Below are positions 51,637 to 61,398 of a stretch of 64,000 bases of DNA, piece by piece. Location of the stretch: positions 50,325 to 114,324 of the forward strand of contig JAFGGJ010000002.1 in assembly GCA_016930595.1 (NCBI GenBank). Reading direction: 5' to 3'. How positions within the stretch are numbered: position 1 is the stretch's first letter; every line of letters starts with the position of its first letter. Both the position numbers and the translations under genes were made by a program. A model generated the notes under the pieces. The model had not been told where the DNA came from. It made no database searches and saw nothing but the letters and a program-made list of their open reading frames with translations. The DNA is from Planctomycetota bacterium. Its GTDB lineage: Bacteria > Planctomycetota > SZUA-567 > JAFGGJ01.

Positions 51637-53661
51637 CTAGTACCCCAGTGTGGTCGTGCTCTTCACTATAAGCGCTATCGCCACCGAAGCCATGCCTACC
51701 AGTCCCACGCCCGCCATGAAGCCCGCGACCACTATCGCTATGTATCGCTTGAACGTCTGGTGCCCGAACTTCCGCTGCAGGTAGAACCTCCCGATAAGCG
51801 CCCCGATGAATTCCGGCAGTATCTGCCCGGGCGTGGTCTGTCCCAGTCCGCGCACCGCCCCGTAGACCAGGAACGTGGGCAGGTTCAGAAAACTCAACAG
51901 TATGAACGACAGCAGCCCCGATCCCAGCCCCCACCCGATTATGTCCCATTTTATCGCTTCCAGGAACTGGCTCGACCCTTCCATTGTCGATGTCACCGTC
52001 AGGCTGAAATTCAGCGCGTTCAGGTGCCACACTTCCTGCGTGAACGGGTACGTCTCGCTCGGGATCGGCGCTATGCGCCATATCAGCTCGCTGAACAGCA
52101 GCGTGGTCAGCGCCACTATGGGATACGCCAGGAGCTCGACCTTTATGACCCCCGTCAGCTTGGTCCCCGTCAGCTCCAGTATCCGGAAGCCTCTCACCGC
52201 CCCGGCGTAGTCCGTCATCGGGATCGGCGCGAACCATATCGCCGCCCCCTTGTAGCCGGAAAGAATGAACGCCGCCTCCCGCACCAGCGGTATCGCCACC
52301 GTCTGCCCCACCATGCCTTCGAGCTTGGCGTTCGTGTAGCTTATGATCGGCTGGTACAGGAACGCAAACCCCAGGAAGAACAGCCACGGGAACCGCCCCT
52401 TCCCCGTCACCGGGTCGCCCGGCATCAGGTACGTGCAGATCCCTATGTACGTGATCGTGCTCAGGAGGTATATCCCCAGCGACATCAGTATGGATATGTC
52501 CCCGCGCTCCCTGTCGCGGCTCAGCAGTTCCCTCCATATCTGCCCGAAGCCCTTCCTTTCCGCCGCCCCTTCCTCGCCCCCAGCACCTATCCACCTCATG
52601 AACATGGGCTTCAGTATCCGCGAAGATATGCTCACCAGGAATATCGCGAACATCAGCCCTATGCTGAACGACAGGTAGAAATCGATGTGGTTGCTGAAAA
52701 GCGTGTCCACCACCCCCATGCCCGGCTGCCACGTCGTCAGCATGCCGTTGTGATACAGGATGGGATTCAGTATCCATGTCACTATCAGCCCTATGAATCC
52801 CCCGACCACCGCCCAGAACGGCAGCACCATCCCCACGATCACGAGCGTCAGGTCGAACACCAGGTTCAGCGGCACCGCCGGCATGAAATCCCTGGTGCTT
52901 ACCGCCGCCGTCAGGTCCAGCCACGGGATCGGGATTATCTTCACCGGGTGGTTGAACAGCACCGATGTCACCGCCGGAACGCCCGCGTATATGGCGCCGA
53001 AGGCCAGCCCCATCACGCCCCCGAGGGAAAAACACCGCCACCGCCACCTCTGCGTTTCGTCTCCCGAATCCGCCAGCGCCGTCACCCCCAGCGCTCCCAC
53101 CGGCGCCATCGGGAAGGGCAGTTTCTCGACGTGCGACGTCAGCCGGTACAGCGCATATCCCAGCCCGAAGTGGTCTATCCGCCCCAGCAGCAGGGTCCCG
53201 AATATGAACGCCATCGGCGGCAGCCAGTGGCGCGTGAAGAACGTCCTCCCAGTCTGCTCGATCACTTCCTTCGACGGCGCTATCCACGCCGGAATCTCCG
53301 ACGCCACCCCCATCCCCACCGTCGCCGGCGACTGCACCAGGTACTGGTACCACAGGAAGTTCTGGAAAGGCATCCCCAGCGCAATGCCCGTCATGTAGAA
53401 CAGCAGGAATATCTCCTGCTTCCGCAGCGACTTCATGGAACGCTTCGCCGCTTCCGCAAACAGGATTACCGTCACCCACCTTGCCGCAGGCCCCAGCCCC
53501 GCTCCCATGAAGAGACCCAGGTATATCGAGCCCGGTATCATCAGGAAACCGAGAAACAGCGCCGCCACGATCATCTTCGGACCGAAGCCGTCCTCGAACT
53601 TGTCCGGTACCTCCATCAGGTCCCGGTACTGTTGTATCTCCTTGTCCTGGATGTTTGCCAT
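51637..53661 (-). CDS. OPT-like multispanning membrane protein, copy B
   Basis: This ~674-aa protein has some 14 hydrophobic segments (MIVAALFLGFLMIPGSIYLGL, FWAVVGGFIGLIVTWIL, YIAIVVAGFMAGVGLVGM). OPT-type features include the paired N- and C-terminal halves and GALIGRFYLQRKFG near the end. It is related in layout to copy A but is clearly divergent in sequence. I cannot name a substrate; peptides or metal chelates are the family norm. The ATG at 53661 is eight bases past the stop of the giant permease gene, so the longer frame is rejected. Confidence 0.7.
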   Translation of the reverse strand: MANIQDKEIQQYRDLMEVPDKFEDGFGPKMIVAALFLGFLMIPGSIYLGLFMGAGLGPAARWVTVILFAEAAKRSMKSLRKQEIFLLFYMTGIALGMPFQNFLWYQYLVQSPATVGMGVASEIPAWIAPSKEVIEQTGRTFFTRHWLPPMAFIFGTLLLGRIDHFGLGYALYRLTSHVEKLPFPMAPVGALGVTALADSGDETQRWRWRCFSLGGVMGLAFGAIYAGVPAVTSVLFNHPVKIIPIPWLDLTAAVSTRDFMPAVPLNLVFDLTLVIVGMVLPFWAVVGGFIGLIVTWILNPILYHNGMLTTWQPGMGVVDTLFSNHIDFYLSFSIGLMFAIFLVSISSRILKPMFMRWIGAGGEEGAAERKGFGQIWRELLSRDRERGDISILMSLGIYLLSTITYIGICTYLMPGDPVTGKGRFPWLFFLGFAFLYQPIISYTNAKLEGMVGQTVAIPLVREAAFILSGYKGAAIWFAPIPMTDYAGAVRGFRILELTGTKLTGVIKVELLAYPIVALTTLLFSELIWRIAPIPSETYPFTQEVWHLNALNFSLTVTSTMEGSSQFLEAIKWDIIGWGLGSGLLSFILLSFLNLPTFLVYGAVRGLGQTTPGQILPEFIGALIGRFYLQRKFGHQTFKRYIAIVVAGFMAGVGLVGMASVAIALIVKSTTTLGY

Positions 53662-53669
53662 CGCGGGCC

Positions 53670-56600
53670 CTAGACTCCGTCCTTCACCGGCAGGTCGATC
53701 GCATGCCTGAACAGCTCTTCTCCCTGCTTGCGGTACGCCTCCTGCGTCTCGAGCTTCTGTGACCGCCATGACAGCAGCCGCTTCCTCAGCGTCTCCAGGA
53801 ACGGCTGGTTCACCGTCACCCAGTTGCTCTTCTGCCCGCTCATCCTCGTCAGGTGCACCGTAAGCATGTGGGCGTGCACGCGCTCGTCAAAACACGCGTA
53901 TACTTCCATCTTCTGGTTGACGCCGAGGTCGAAAGGCGCCGGGGCCACGTCGAACAGCATCGCGTACGCCGTGTCCGACTGTTCTTCCGCCCCGGGCACC
54001 GCCTCCGCCGGCACGCGGCCCACCGGCCCTATCGCCGCCAGGAATTTCCCCACCGACGCCTCGGAATTCTGCTTCATGAAATCGTACAGGTACGCACACG
54101 CGCCCACCACCCGGCTCGCATCGTATACGAACGGGAAATTCACGCGGATCTGGTCGCCCTCCGGTTGCGGCAGGCTCCACCGCCTCTGCCCGCTCGGGAC
54201 CGCCGCCCTCGCCGCCATCATCGCAGGGTATATCGTCGAAAGCAGTACCGTCGTTATCGTCAGGAATATAACGAGCATCACCGACAGCGACGAGTAGTTC
54301 AGGTTGAGATCCACCACCCGGCTTACCACAAGGCTCAGCATCTGCCCTATCAGGTACCCCGCCACCGATCCCACCAGTCCGAACACCAGCGATTCCGCCA
54401 GGAAGAACACCATGACGTGCGTCGGGTTCAGCCCGATCGCGTTGTATATGCCTATCTCCCGCTTCCTCTCCATCACCGATCCCAGCATGGTGTTCAGTAT
54501 TATCGTCGCCCCAAGGATTATCGGGATCGCCACCTTCAGCACGCCCCCGACCTCCGCCGAACTGCTCGATGCCAGGGCATACTGGCCGGCGTCCAGCCTG
54601 GTTTCGGTTTTCCCCGCCGTCACCGCCGTCTTCAGTCCGACCGAAAGCCGCACGTCCTGGAATCGTATCAGCTTGTTGGCGTCGTCCCATACCTTCTGCG
54701 AAATCTCTTCCGGCGTTGCGCCCTCCTCCCGGTCGTATTTCACGCTCAGCGTCCGGAACTGCGCGTTGCCCAGCATCCTCGCGTACCCCAGCGGCACTAT
54801 CGCTATGTCTTCCGGCCTCGCCACGCGCGTCCCGGGTATGTTCGCAAAGTCCCCGGCCTGCAGCAGCCCGGACTTCGCCGCTTCCGACCGCATCGCCATG
54901 CCCTGCAGGTGCTTTTCACGGCCCGCTTCCACAAGGAGCGGCAGTACCGGCACTCCGGCTATGTCTTTCATGTCCTCCAGCGACTTGTCGTCTATCAGCC
55001 CCACCACCTCCAGCTGCACCCCGTTTAACCACACCTTCTTCTCGGAAAGGTTTCCCGGCGTTATGCCCAGCAGCCCTGCAGCCTTCTCCGAAAGTACCAT
55101 CTCCGGCACGTCGTTCGCGCTGAACCACCGGCCCTTCACCGCCATGGGCCCCAGGAAGCCGTTCTCGGCCACCTCGAGCCCCAGCAGCACCTTCGCACTC
55201 AGCGACTTCACCGACGCTCCCCTGATCGGAATGACCGGTGTCACGGCGTACGGCAGGTACACCCCGTGCGTGTCCTTCCTTTCCACCCACGCCCGGCTCG
55301 CCTTGGCTGCCCTTCCTTCGAAATGCGCCCTTATCCTGTGCATCTGTACCGGGTCTATCGGGCCCAGCCCAGGATTGGCGTACACGAACCCGTCGTAAGG
55401 CGTTTCTCCCCCGAGCTTCAACTGCACCGGCTCCACGTCCTGCCCCACGCTTATCACCGACAGCATCGTGAACGTCACCAGTATTATCGTCGCCGTCGTC
55501 AGCGTCGTCCTTATCCGCCGCCTCTTCATGTTGTTCACGCCCACCATGAACGCCACGCCCGCCAGGCGGCTCTGCGGCGCGTCTATCGAATCCGCCATCA
55601 GAACCTCCTCCACCGCCTGGTTCATCGACGAATTGAAACGCCCCACCAGTATCCCCGATACGAATATCGCAAGCCCCAGTATGATGAACGCCAGTATCAC
55701 CACCTGCGGCATCTGCGCCACCTCGAACGCCGGATGCACGAACTGCAGCAGTATCACCATCACCAGGAATATCCCCCCGAACAGCACCATCTGCCGGTTC
55801 AGGTCCGTGTACGGCGTCACCAGTTTCATCACGAAGAAACAGAAAGGTATCACCAGCGCCAGGAAGATCACAACCGCCTTTATCAGATCGCTTATCGTGC
55901 CCCGGCCGCGCACGTACGCCCTGTACGCCAGGCCGCGCGCCTCCTCCGCCGCCATCAGTATCTCGTCCGTCCTCGACGCCGCACGCGCCTCTTCCAGGCT
56001 CTTCATCTGGTCCATCGCCGCTTCGTTGAACGCTTCCGCCGTGTCGTTCACCACCCCTTTCTGGTTCAGTAGCGTCAGGCGGGCGTCCGTCAGCCTCCAC
56101 ATGTCCGTGGCGCTCGTCAGCACAAGGTTCTTCAACGCTCCGACGTCCATCGAAAACCCGCTCCCCTGTGGGTCTTCTTCCGTCGAATTCACCGCCAGCC
56201 CGGTGCCGATCTTCAGCTTGAACGTCGCACCGGATTCCATGAATACGCACCCCGTCCCGTCACGCGACGTGGGTACGTATTTCGATATGCTCACGGCCGC
56301 CAGCCCCGCCGTCGAAAAGTGCTGCGGCAGGCTGTCCTGCCGGGCGTCTATGACGTCTATGTCGCTTGCCGGCCTCAGCGACAGCGGGTCCGACAGCCCC
56401 ACAAGGTCCACCTTGCGCGCCCAGAAAGCCACCACGTTCCGGCTCTCGAATTGCGTCCCGTGCGCTATGTTCATCGTCGATGCAAAACGCTTCTCTCCCA
56501 TCCCGAAGTCCAGGGCCCCCTGCACCCTGCGGAACTCCGGGTCGTATTCGAACGCCAGCAGGCTGGTCCGGTTCATGAAGTCGCCGCGCAGCCGCACCGT

Positions 56601-59333
56601 CCCGCGCACGTCCGTCGGCAGCACCACCCACGGCCGGGCGTCCGACGTCAGCGATGAATTCGTCGACGGCTGCGCACCGGGAACCGGCGCCACCACCAGC
56701 GCCCCGGCAACCTTGTTCTTCGGCACCTTTACCGAGAACTTGTCCTGCTTGCGCACCGTGACCTCTATCGTCAGCGTGCGCGCCTCGCCACGGTCGCTCA
56801 GCGTGTTCCCGAGGTCCTGCGAATTGACCAGCATCGGCAGGTAGCCCAGCACGAAGTCCGCCACCTCCCCGAAATGCTTCCTGTCTATCCTTTCCGCCGT
56901 GTCGAACGGTGTGAATGCGGCGGGCCTCATGTCGTGTATCGTCGTCAGCGTCAGCCCGGCTATCTTGTACTGGTGTGGTATTATCCCCCCGAACGGAAGC
57001 TGCCCCCCCACGTATCCGTCCCACGGCACGCCGCCGGAATTCCTTATCGTGTCTTTCAGCAGGTTCGCCTTCCCCGTTGTCCGGGCGTATTGGTTGCCCA
57101 CCAGCAGCGTGTGCCTCGCCAGCCGCGATACCCTCTGCCTCGCCTGCTCGCGGAACCTCCCCCACATCGGCAGGTGCCCCATGTAGAAAAATCCGGTCTC
57201 GTTGTTGCCGTACGTGAGGTCCATGGCGATCAGCGTGACCGCCGGAAGCGGCATCAGGCGCCGTCTCAACACCTCCTCGACCTCGGCGTCTTTCCCGGGC
57301 CTCTCCATGCTCCCCGTCAGGAACATCAGTCTCCTGCGTATCGACGCGTTCCCGCATATCTCGCGCCGCGTCCGTTCCAGGTGTTCCGCCTCCGTCCTCG
57401 CACTCGCCTCGAGATGCAGGAACAGCTCCCGCAGAATTCCTTCCTGCCTCTCCGTCAGGGCGCTCTTCTTCTCTTCAGCCGTTAGCGTCCCGTCGTCCAG
57501 GTATGTCTTCCGCCCGATCTTGTTCAGCAGGCACATCACCGCTATCAGGTCTTCCGCACGCTCTTCCACCGAGCGCATCTCGGCCTGCAGCTTTTCCATC
57601 TCGGCGCTCGCCTCCTCCGTCGCCCCGTTCTCCTTCCCGGATTTCCTGATCTCCTCCAGCCTGAAGTTGATGTCGTTCCTCTCCTCCAGGCAGATGTTCT
57701 TCAGGTGCTTCAGGCGGTCCTGCGCGGGCTCCTTCACCGTGAACGACCTGCCGCCCACGGTTTCCATCTGCGTGCGGAGCTTCTGCAGCAGGGCGTGGCT
57801 CGGTTTCTGCGAATACACGCTCGCCGTGTACCGGTGCTGCGCAAGTTCCTTGTCGAGTTGGTCGATCTCCTCCAGTATCGCCGTCGGGTCCCCGAACACG
57901 TTGTGCGCGTACACCTGTTCCCCGTACAGGCCGTTCGTGTGATCGTTCACCACGCTCAGCAGCACCGGCCTTTCCGGCGGTTCTTTCCCGAACTGCTCCG
58001 CCAGCCTGAGCAGCATCAGCACGTTCGACGCACCGTTCGCTCCCGGCGAAAGCTCCGGGACCGCCGACAGGCTGTCCTTGTACGCCTGGATGTGCACCAC
58101 CTGCCGCCCGGCGTCCTCCGACAGCGGCTTGTCGGCACCTTCCACATCTGCCTTGCCGGGTATGTAGAGCCAGTCGTTCGCAGCCTCCACCGCCTTCCAG
58201 ACGCCCGGCTCCTGCGTTATCTCGGCCTTCGGCGACCCCTCCAGGACCTTCTCCCAGTCCTTCCCCAGCGCCTGCCGCATCGCATCGCGCGTCGCGTAGA
58301 AGCGCGGTACCGACAGCGGCGTCGCCGTCACCTTTTCCGCCGCCTGTCCGTACGTGCCGTGCCCGCTCCTTTTCGGCTCAAGCACTATGATCGCTTCCGC
58401 TCCCAGCTGCACGGCGTCCAGCCACCGGTTGCTGCAGTCGAACTCCACCACCGCCGCCGCTCCGGTCAGCTTTTTCCCCGCCAGGTCCGACGGCAGCGCC
58501 GTTCCGACGTACACCAGGTTGCCGCTGTATCCTTCGGCCGGCAGGTTCGCCGGTTCCACCATGTTCGGGGCCATCTGGTAGAGCCTCGCCGTCCTGCCGC
58601 TTTCGGCCTTCAGCGTGCACTGCCCCGGCACAAATGCCGCCGTCGTGAACTTCATCCTCCCCGCAAGCCACAGCCCCTTCAGCGACTCCGATGCCGCAAG
58701 GTCCGCTTCCAGCGCCTTGCGCGCGGCGTTCGCTTCCGCCGCTTCTGCAAGACCGCCCTTCCCGGCCCCCGCCGCCTTGCGGGCGGCTTCCGTCTTCGTC
58801 TCGACAAGAACGTCCGCCACCGGCAGCAGCGCCATTATTCCCAGCAGCACTCCGCCCGCCGCCAGCAGTGACCTGCGTTTCTGCATTATCCACGCCATCC
58901 CCAGCATCAGCAGCACCAGTACCAGCCCCAGCATCGGCAGTCCCGGCGATTCGACGGTATACTTCACGTACCAGGCGGTTTTCAGGTCCGTCTGCAGCGC
59001 TTCGGCCAGTTGCTTTTCCTGCTGGACGCGCGCCAGTTCCGCCTGCGCCGCCTCCGCTTCGGCCAGCTTCTTCTGCGCTTCCGCCCACCGGTTCGCAGGG
59101 TTGTTTTTCAGCGCCGCTTCCTCGAAGCGGCTGCGGACCATGTCGTCGATCACTCTGTTCCCGGCCTGCCCCACCTGTCTGCCGGGCGCCTTCTCGGCCA
59201 GTGCTTTCAGCTCCCGGTAGACCCTGTCGCCTTCGCTCTGCCCTGCTCCGGCCGCGCGGCACACGGCAAGACATAATACCGGCAGCAGCAGCCGCGCCAT
59301 CCGTCTCGTCCCGCTTTGTTTTTCCGTTTTCAC
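53670..59333 (-). CDS. Giant FtsX-type ABC permease with degenerate M28 peptidase-like ectodomain
   Basis: This 1,887-aa protein starts at a GTG overlapping the ATPase stop (GTGA). After a signal-like N-terminus and coiled coil, two helices lie near residues 135-175. Residues ~380-520 resemble an M28 aminopeptidase but with lost metal ligands: IQAYKDS for the usual AHYDS, GANGASN for GADDNAS, and NDHTNGLYG for GEEQGLLG. A large beta-rich region follows to ~1,120. Three helices lie near 1,140-1,235, then MacB/FtsX permease segments (MGSVMERKREIGIYNAIGL is the typical FtsX loop). It presumably pairs with the adjacent ATPase to work on the envelope without proteolysis. Confidence 0.82.
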   Translation of the reverse strand: MKTEKQSGTRRMARLLLPVLCLAVCRAAGAGQSEGDRVYRELKALAEKAPGRQVGQAGNRVIDDMVRSRFEEAALKNNPANRWAEAQKKLAEAEAAQAELARVQQEKQLAEALQTDLKTAWYVKYTVESPGLPMLGLVLVLLMLGMAWIMQKRRSLLAAGGVLLGIMALLPVADVLVETKTEAARKAAGAGKGGLAEAAEANAARKALEADLAASESLKGLWLAGRMKFTTAAFVPGQCTLKAESGRTARLYQMAPNMVEPANLPAEGYSGNLVYVGTALPSDLAGKKLTGAAAVVEFDCSNRWLDAVQLGAEAIIVLEPKRSGHGTYGQAAEKVTATPLSVPRFYATRDAMRQALGKDWEKVLEGSPKAEITQEPGVWKAVEAANDWLYIPGKADVEGADKPLSEDAGRQVVHIQAYKDSLSAVPELSPGANGASNVLMLLRLAEQFGKEPPERPVLLSVVNDHTNGLYGEQVYAHNVFGDPTAILEEIDQLDKELAQHRYTASVYSQKPSHALLQKLRTQMETVGGRSFTVKEPAQDRLKHLKNICLEERNDINFRLEEIRKSGKENGATEEASAEMEKLQAEMRSVEERAEDLIAVMCLLNKIGRKTYLDDGTLTAEEKKSALTERQEGILRELFLHLEASARTEAEHLERTRREICGNASIRRRLMFLTGSMERPGKDAEVEEVLRRRLMPLPAVTLIAMDLTYGNNETGFFYMGHLPMWGRFREQARQRVSRLARHTLLVGNQYARTTGKANLLKDTIRNSGGVPWDGYVGGQLPFGGIIPHQYKIAGLTLTTIHDMRPAAFTPFDTAERIDRKHFGEVADFVLGYLPMLVNSQDLGNTLSDRGEARTLTIEVTVRKQDKFSVKVPKNKVAGALVVAPVPGAQPSTNSSLTSDARPWVVLPTDVRGTVRLRGDFMNRTSLLAFEYDPEFRRVQGALDFGMGEKRFASTMNIAHGTQFESRNVVAFWARKVDLVGLSDPLSLRPASDIDVIDARQDSLPQHFSTAGLAAVSISKYVPTSRDGTGCVFMESGATFKLKIGTGLAVNSTEEDPQGSGFSMDVGALKNLVLTSATDMWRLTDARLTLLNQKGVVNDTAEAFNEAAMDQMKSLEEARAASRTDEILMAAEEARGLAYRAYVRGRGTISDLIKAVVIFLALVIPFCFFVMKLVTPYTDLNRQMVLFGGIFLVMVILLQFVHPAFEVAQMPQVVILAFIILGLAIFVSGILVGRFNSSMNQAVEEVLMADSIDAPQSRLAGVAFMVGVNNMKRRRIRTTLTTATIILVTFTMLSVISVGQDVEPVQLKLGGETPYDGFVYANPGLGPIDPVQMHRIRAHFEGRAAKASRAWVERKDTHGVYLPYAVTPVIPIRGASVKSLSAKVLLGLEVAENGFLGPMAVKGRWFSANDVPEMVLSEKAAGLLGITPGNLSEKKVWLNGVQLEVVGLIDDKSLEDMKDIAGVPVLPLLVEAGREKHLQGMAMRSEAAKSGLLQAGDFANIPGTRVARPEDIAIVPLGYARMLGNAQFRTLSVKYDREEGATPEEISQKVWDDANKLIRFQDVRLSVGLKTAVTAGKTETRLDAGQYALASSSSAEVGGVLKVAIPIILGATIILNTMLGSVMERKREIGIYNAIGLNPTHVMVFFLAESLVFGLVGSVAGYLIGQMLSLVVSRVVDLNLNYSSLSVMLVIFLTITTVLLSTIYPAMMAARAAVPSGQRRWSLPQPEGDQIRVNFPFVYDASRVVGACAYLYDFMKQNSEASVGKFLAAIGPVGRVPAEAVPGAEEQSDTAYAMLFDVAPAPFDLGVNQKMEVYACFDERVHAHMLTVHLTRMSGQKSNWVTVNQPFLETLRKRLLSWRSQKLETQEAYRKQGEELFRHAIDLPVKDGV

Positions 59334-60106
59334 TGTGTCTGCTCTTCTTCTATCACGCCCACCTGGATGTCCAGGTCTTCACGTTTTTCTATCCGTTCTA
59401 TCATCCCGTCGCGTATCCACGTCACCCTGTCGCAGATGTCCAGCATCTTGTGGTCGTGCGTCGCGCTGATTACCGTCACCCCCATCTGCCGGCACAGTTC
59501 TTTCAGCATCGCGATGATTTCCGCCCCCGTCCTCAGGTCCAGGTTCGCAGTCGGCTCGTCCGCAAGCACTATCGCGGGGTTGTTCGCCAGCGAGCGCGCT
59601 ATCGCCACCCGCTGGTGCTGCCCTCCCGACATCCTCCCGGGACGGTGGTTCCATCTTTCCCCCAGGCCCACTTTTTTCAGCAGGTCGTACGACCTGTCGC
59701 GCGCCTCGTCGGGGTCGACGTTCGCGAACGTCATCGGCATCATGACGTTTTCCAGCGCCGTCAGCATCGGCAGCAGGTTGAACGACTGGAATATGTACCC
59801 TATCTTCCTGCATCTCAGCCACGCCAGTTCGTAGCTGTCCAGCGCCGCTATGTCCACCTCGTCTATGAAAACCATCCCTTCCGTCGGCTTGTCCAGGCCG
59901 CCTATCATGTTGAACAGCGTGCTCTTCCCCGACCCCGACGGCCCCATTATCGCCATGTATTCACCGCGCATTATGTCCAGGTCCACGCCTCTCAGGGCAT
60001 GCGTCTGCACGCTTCCCATCTCGTAGACCTTCGTCACTCCCAGCGTCCGGACCACTATGTCCGGCTCCAGCAGCGTCCCCGTCCCGTTCTTGGCCGTTTC
60101 GTTCAT
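59330..60106 (-). CDS. ABC transporter ATP-binding protein (LolD/MacB type), second
   Basis: This 258-aa ATPase has Walker A GPSGSGKS, Q loop GYIFQSFNLLP, signature MSGGQHQRVAIARSLANNP, Walker B IVLADEPTANLD and the H loop SATHDHKML. The MRGEYMAIMGPSGSGKSTLF pattern matches LolD/MacB-type proteins that drive FtsX-like permeases. It overlaps the preceding permease by ATGA and the following giant permease by GTGA, so the three are co-translated. Confidence 0.93.
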   Translation of the reverse strand: MNETAKNGTGTLLEPDIVVRTLGVTKVYEMGSVQTHALRGVDLDIMRGEYMAIMGPSGSGKSTLFNMIGGLDKPTEGMVFIDEVDIAALDSYELAWLRCRKIGYIFQSFNLLPMLTALENVMMPMTFANVDPDEARDRSYDLLKKVGLGERWNHRPGRMSGGQHQRVAIARSLANNPAIVLADEPTANLDLRTGAEIIAMLKELCRQMGVTVISATHDHKMLDICDRVTWIRDGMIERIEKREDLDIQVGVIEEEQTQ

Positions 60107-61398
60107 TCGTCCACCCTCAGGGCGTCCACGGGCTTCATGCTGCCCGCCAGCAGCGCGGGGAACACCGCTCCTATCACCGCAAGCAGCAGCCCGGACAGCA
60201 TCGACAGTCCCACCACTTTCAGCCCCTCTCCCAGCGGAAAGCACCTCATCCCGAACACCCCGAACTGTATCGCCGCCGCCGCCACCGCCACCGCGGTCCC
60301 CAGCACTATGCCTATTCCCGCCCCCACCAGCCCCAGCATCCCGGACTCCAGCAGGAACAGCTTCACCACCAGCGAATCCAGCGCCCCAAGGCACTTCATC
60401 GTCCCGATCTCACGGAACCTCTCCGCCACGCTCATCAGCATCGCGTTCGCTATCCCCACCGCGCATGTCAGCAGCGCCATCACTATCAGCCACGTGTCCA
60501 GCGGGTTCCCCTTCAGCGTCGCCTGCACGTTTATTCCCGCTCGCCTGAGCCTGGTGGCGAGGTCCGATGCCTCCCTCTTTGTCTTCTCCTGCGCCACCAC
60601 CTCTCTCAGCACCTTTATCGCCTCCTCCAGTCCCCCGCGGCGCTCCGCAAGGTCCAGGAACAGCGCCAGCTGCTCCAGCCCGTCGTCGTTCAGGCGCGAC
60701 GGCGTCCCCGCCATGCCCACCAGCGTCTCTTTCCGCAGCCTCAACGCCCCTTCCAGTTCCTCCTCCATGCCGGCCGGACCTGCCCCGGTTTCGAGCCATA
60801 CTCCCAGCCGGATCTGCTCCTCCAGCAGCTTCTTCCGCTCCCCCAGGCTTTCGACCGCGAGACGCGCATCCTCGACGTCCGCACGCGCCTTCGTCAGGTC
60901 TTCCGGCACCGCCTCCGGGTCCGCCTCGATGTCCCCCAGCTCCTTCTCCCTTTCCACCAGGTTGTGCTTCCCGTTCCTGAGCGGCGCGGCGATCTTCTTC
61001 ATCTCGGCCTGCTGGCTCTCGATTTCGCCCATCCCCAGTTTCACGGCGAGGTCCTTCCGCTCTCCCGCTCCCAGGCTTTCCACCAGCGCCGCCGCCCCGA
61101 TCTTCTCCGATGCCTCCGCCACCGTTTCCAGCTTCGTCTGCTCCGCCTCCGACAGCTTCTGCGACAGCTTGGCCAGGTTGTATCCCCCCTGGTTCGCAAG
61201 CCCGGTGTACGCCAGGAACGCTATCGCGAGTATTATCGAAACCATTGTCACCATCGACCGCATCATCCGTATCTTCAGGCCCCCCAGCACCAGGGCGAAC
61301 AGCGTCTTGTTCGGCAACGGCGCCCAGCCGTACTTCAGCTTCTCCAGCAGCTCGTCGCCGTAGAGATGTTCCGCTTCCGCGTGCTCCGGATCGCCCAT
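60103..61398 (-). CDS. MacB/LolC-type ABC permease with coiled-coil periplasmic domain
   Basis: This 431-aa protein has one N-terminal helix (MVTMVSIILAIAFLAYTGLA), a ~220-residue periplasmic region with strong heptads (KLSQKLSEAEQTKLETVAEA), and three C-terminal helices with the FtsX-type loop VAERFREIGTMKCLGALDS. This is the mechanotransmission architecture of MacB-like proteins. It is translationally coupled to the ATPase genes on both sides (TGATG with the upstream one, ATGA with the downstream one). Confidence 0.87.
   Translation of the reverse strand: MGDPEHAEAEHLYGDELLEKLKYGWAPLPNKTLFALVLGGLKIRMMRSMVTMVSIILAIAFLAYTGLANQGGYNLAKLSQKLSEAEQTKLETVAEASEKIGAAALVESLGAGERKDLAVKLGMGEIESQQAEMKKIAAPLRNGKHNLVEREKELGDIEADPEAVPEDLTKARADVEDARLAVESLGERKKLLEEQIRLGVWLETGAGPAGMEEELEGALRLRKETLVGMAGTPSRLNDDGLEQLALFLDLAERRGGLEEAIKVLREVVAQEKTKREASDLATRLRRAGINVQATLKGNPLDTWLIVMALLTCAVGIANAMLMSVAERFREIGTMKCLGALDSLVVKLFLLESGMLGLVGAGIGIVLGTAVAVAAAAIQFGVFGMRCFPLGEGLKVVGLSMLSGLLLAVIGAVFPALLAGSMKPVDALRVDE

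Noticed and set aside
51124-53673. 849-aa plus-strand frame opposite the OPT-like genes
   Set aside because: Translation is Arg/His/Gln/Pro-rich with no domain, while the minus strand encodes well-formed membrane proteins.
58691-61363. 890-aa plus-strand frame opposite the ABC genes
   Set aside because: Antisense shadow; the minus strand has clear Walker motifs and FtsX loops.
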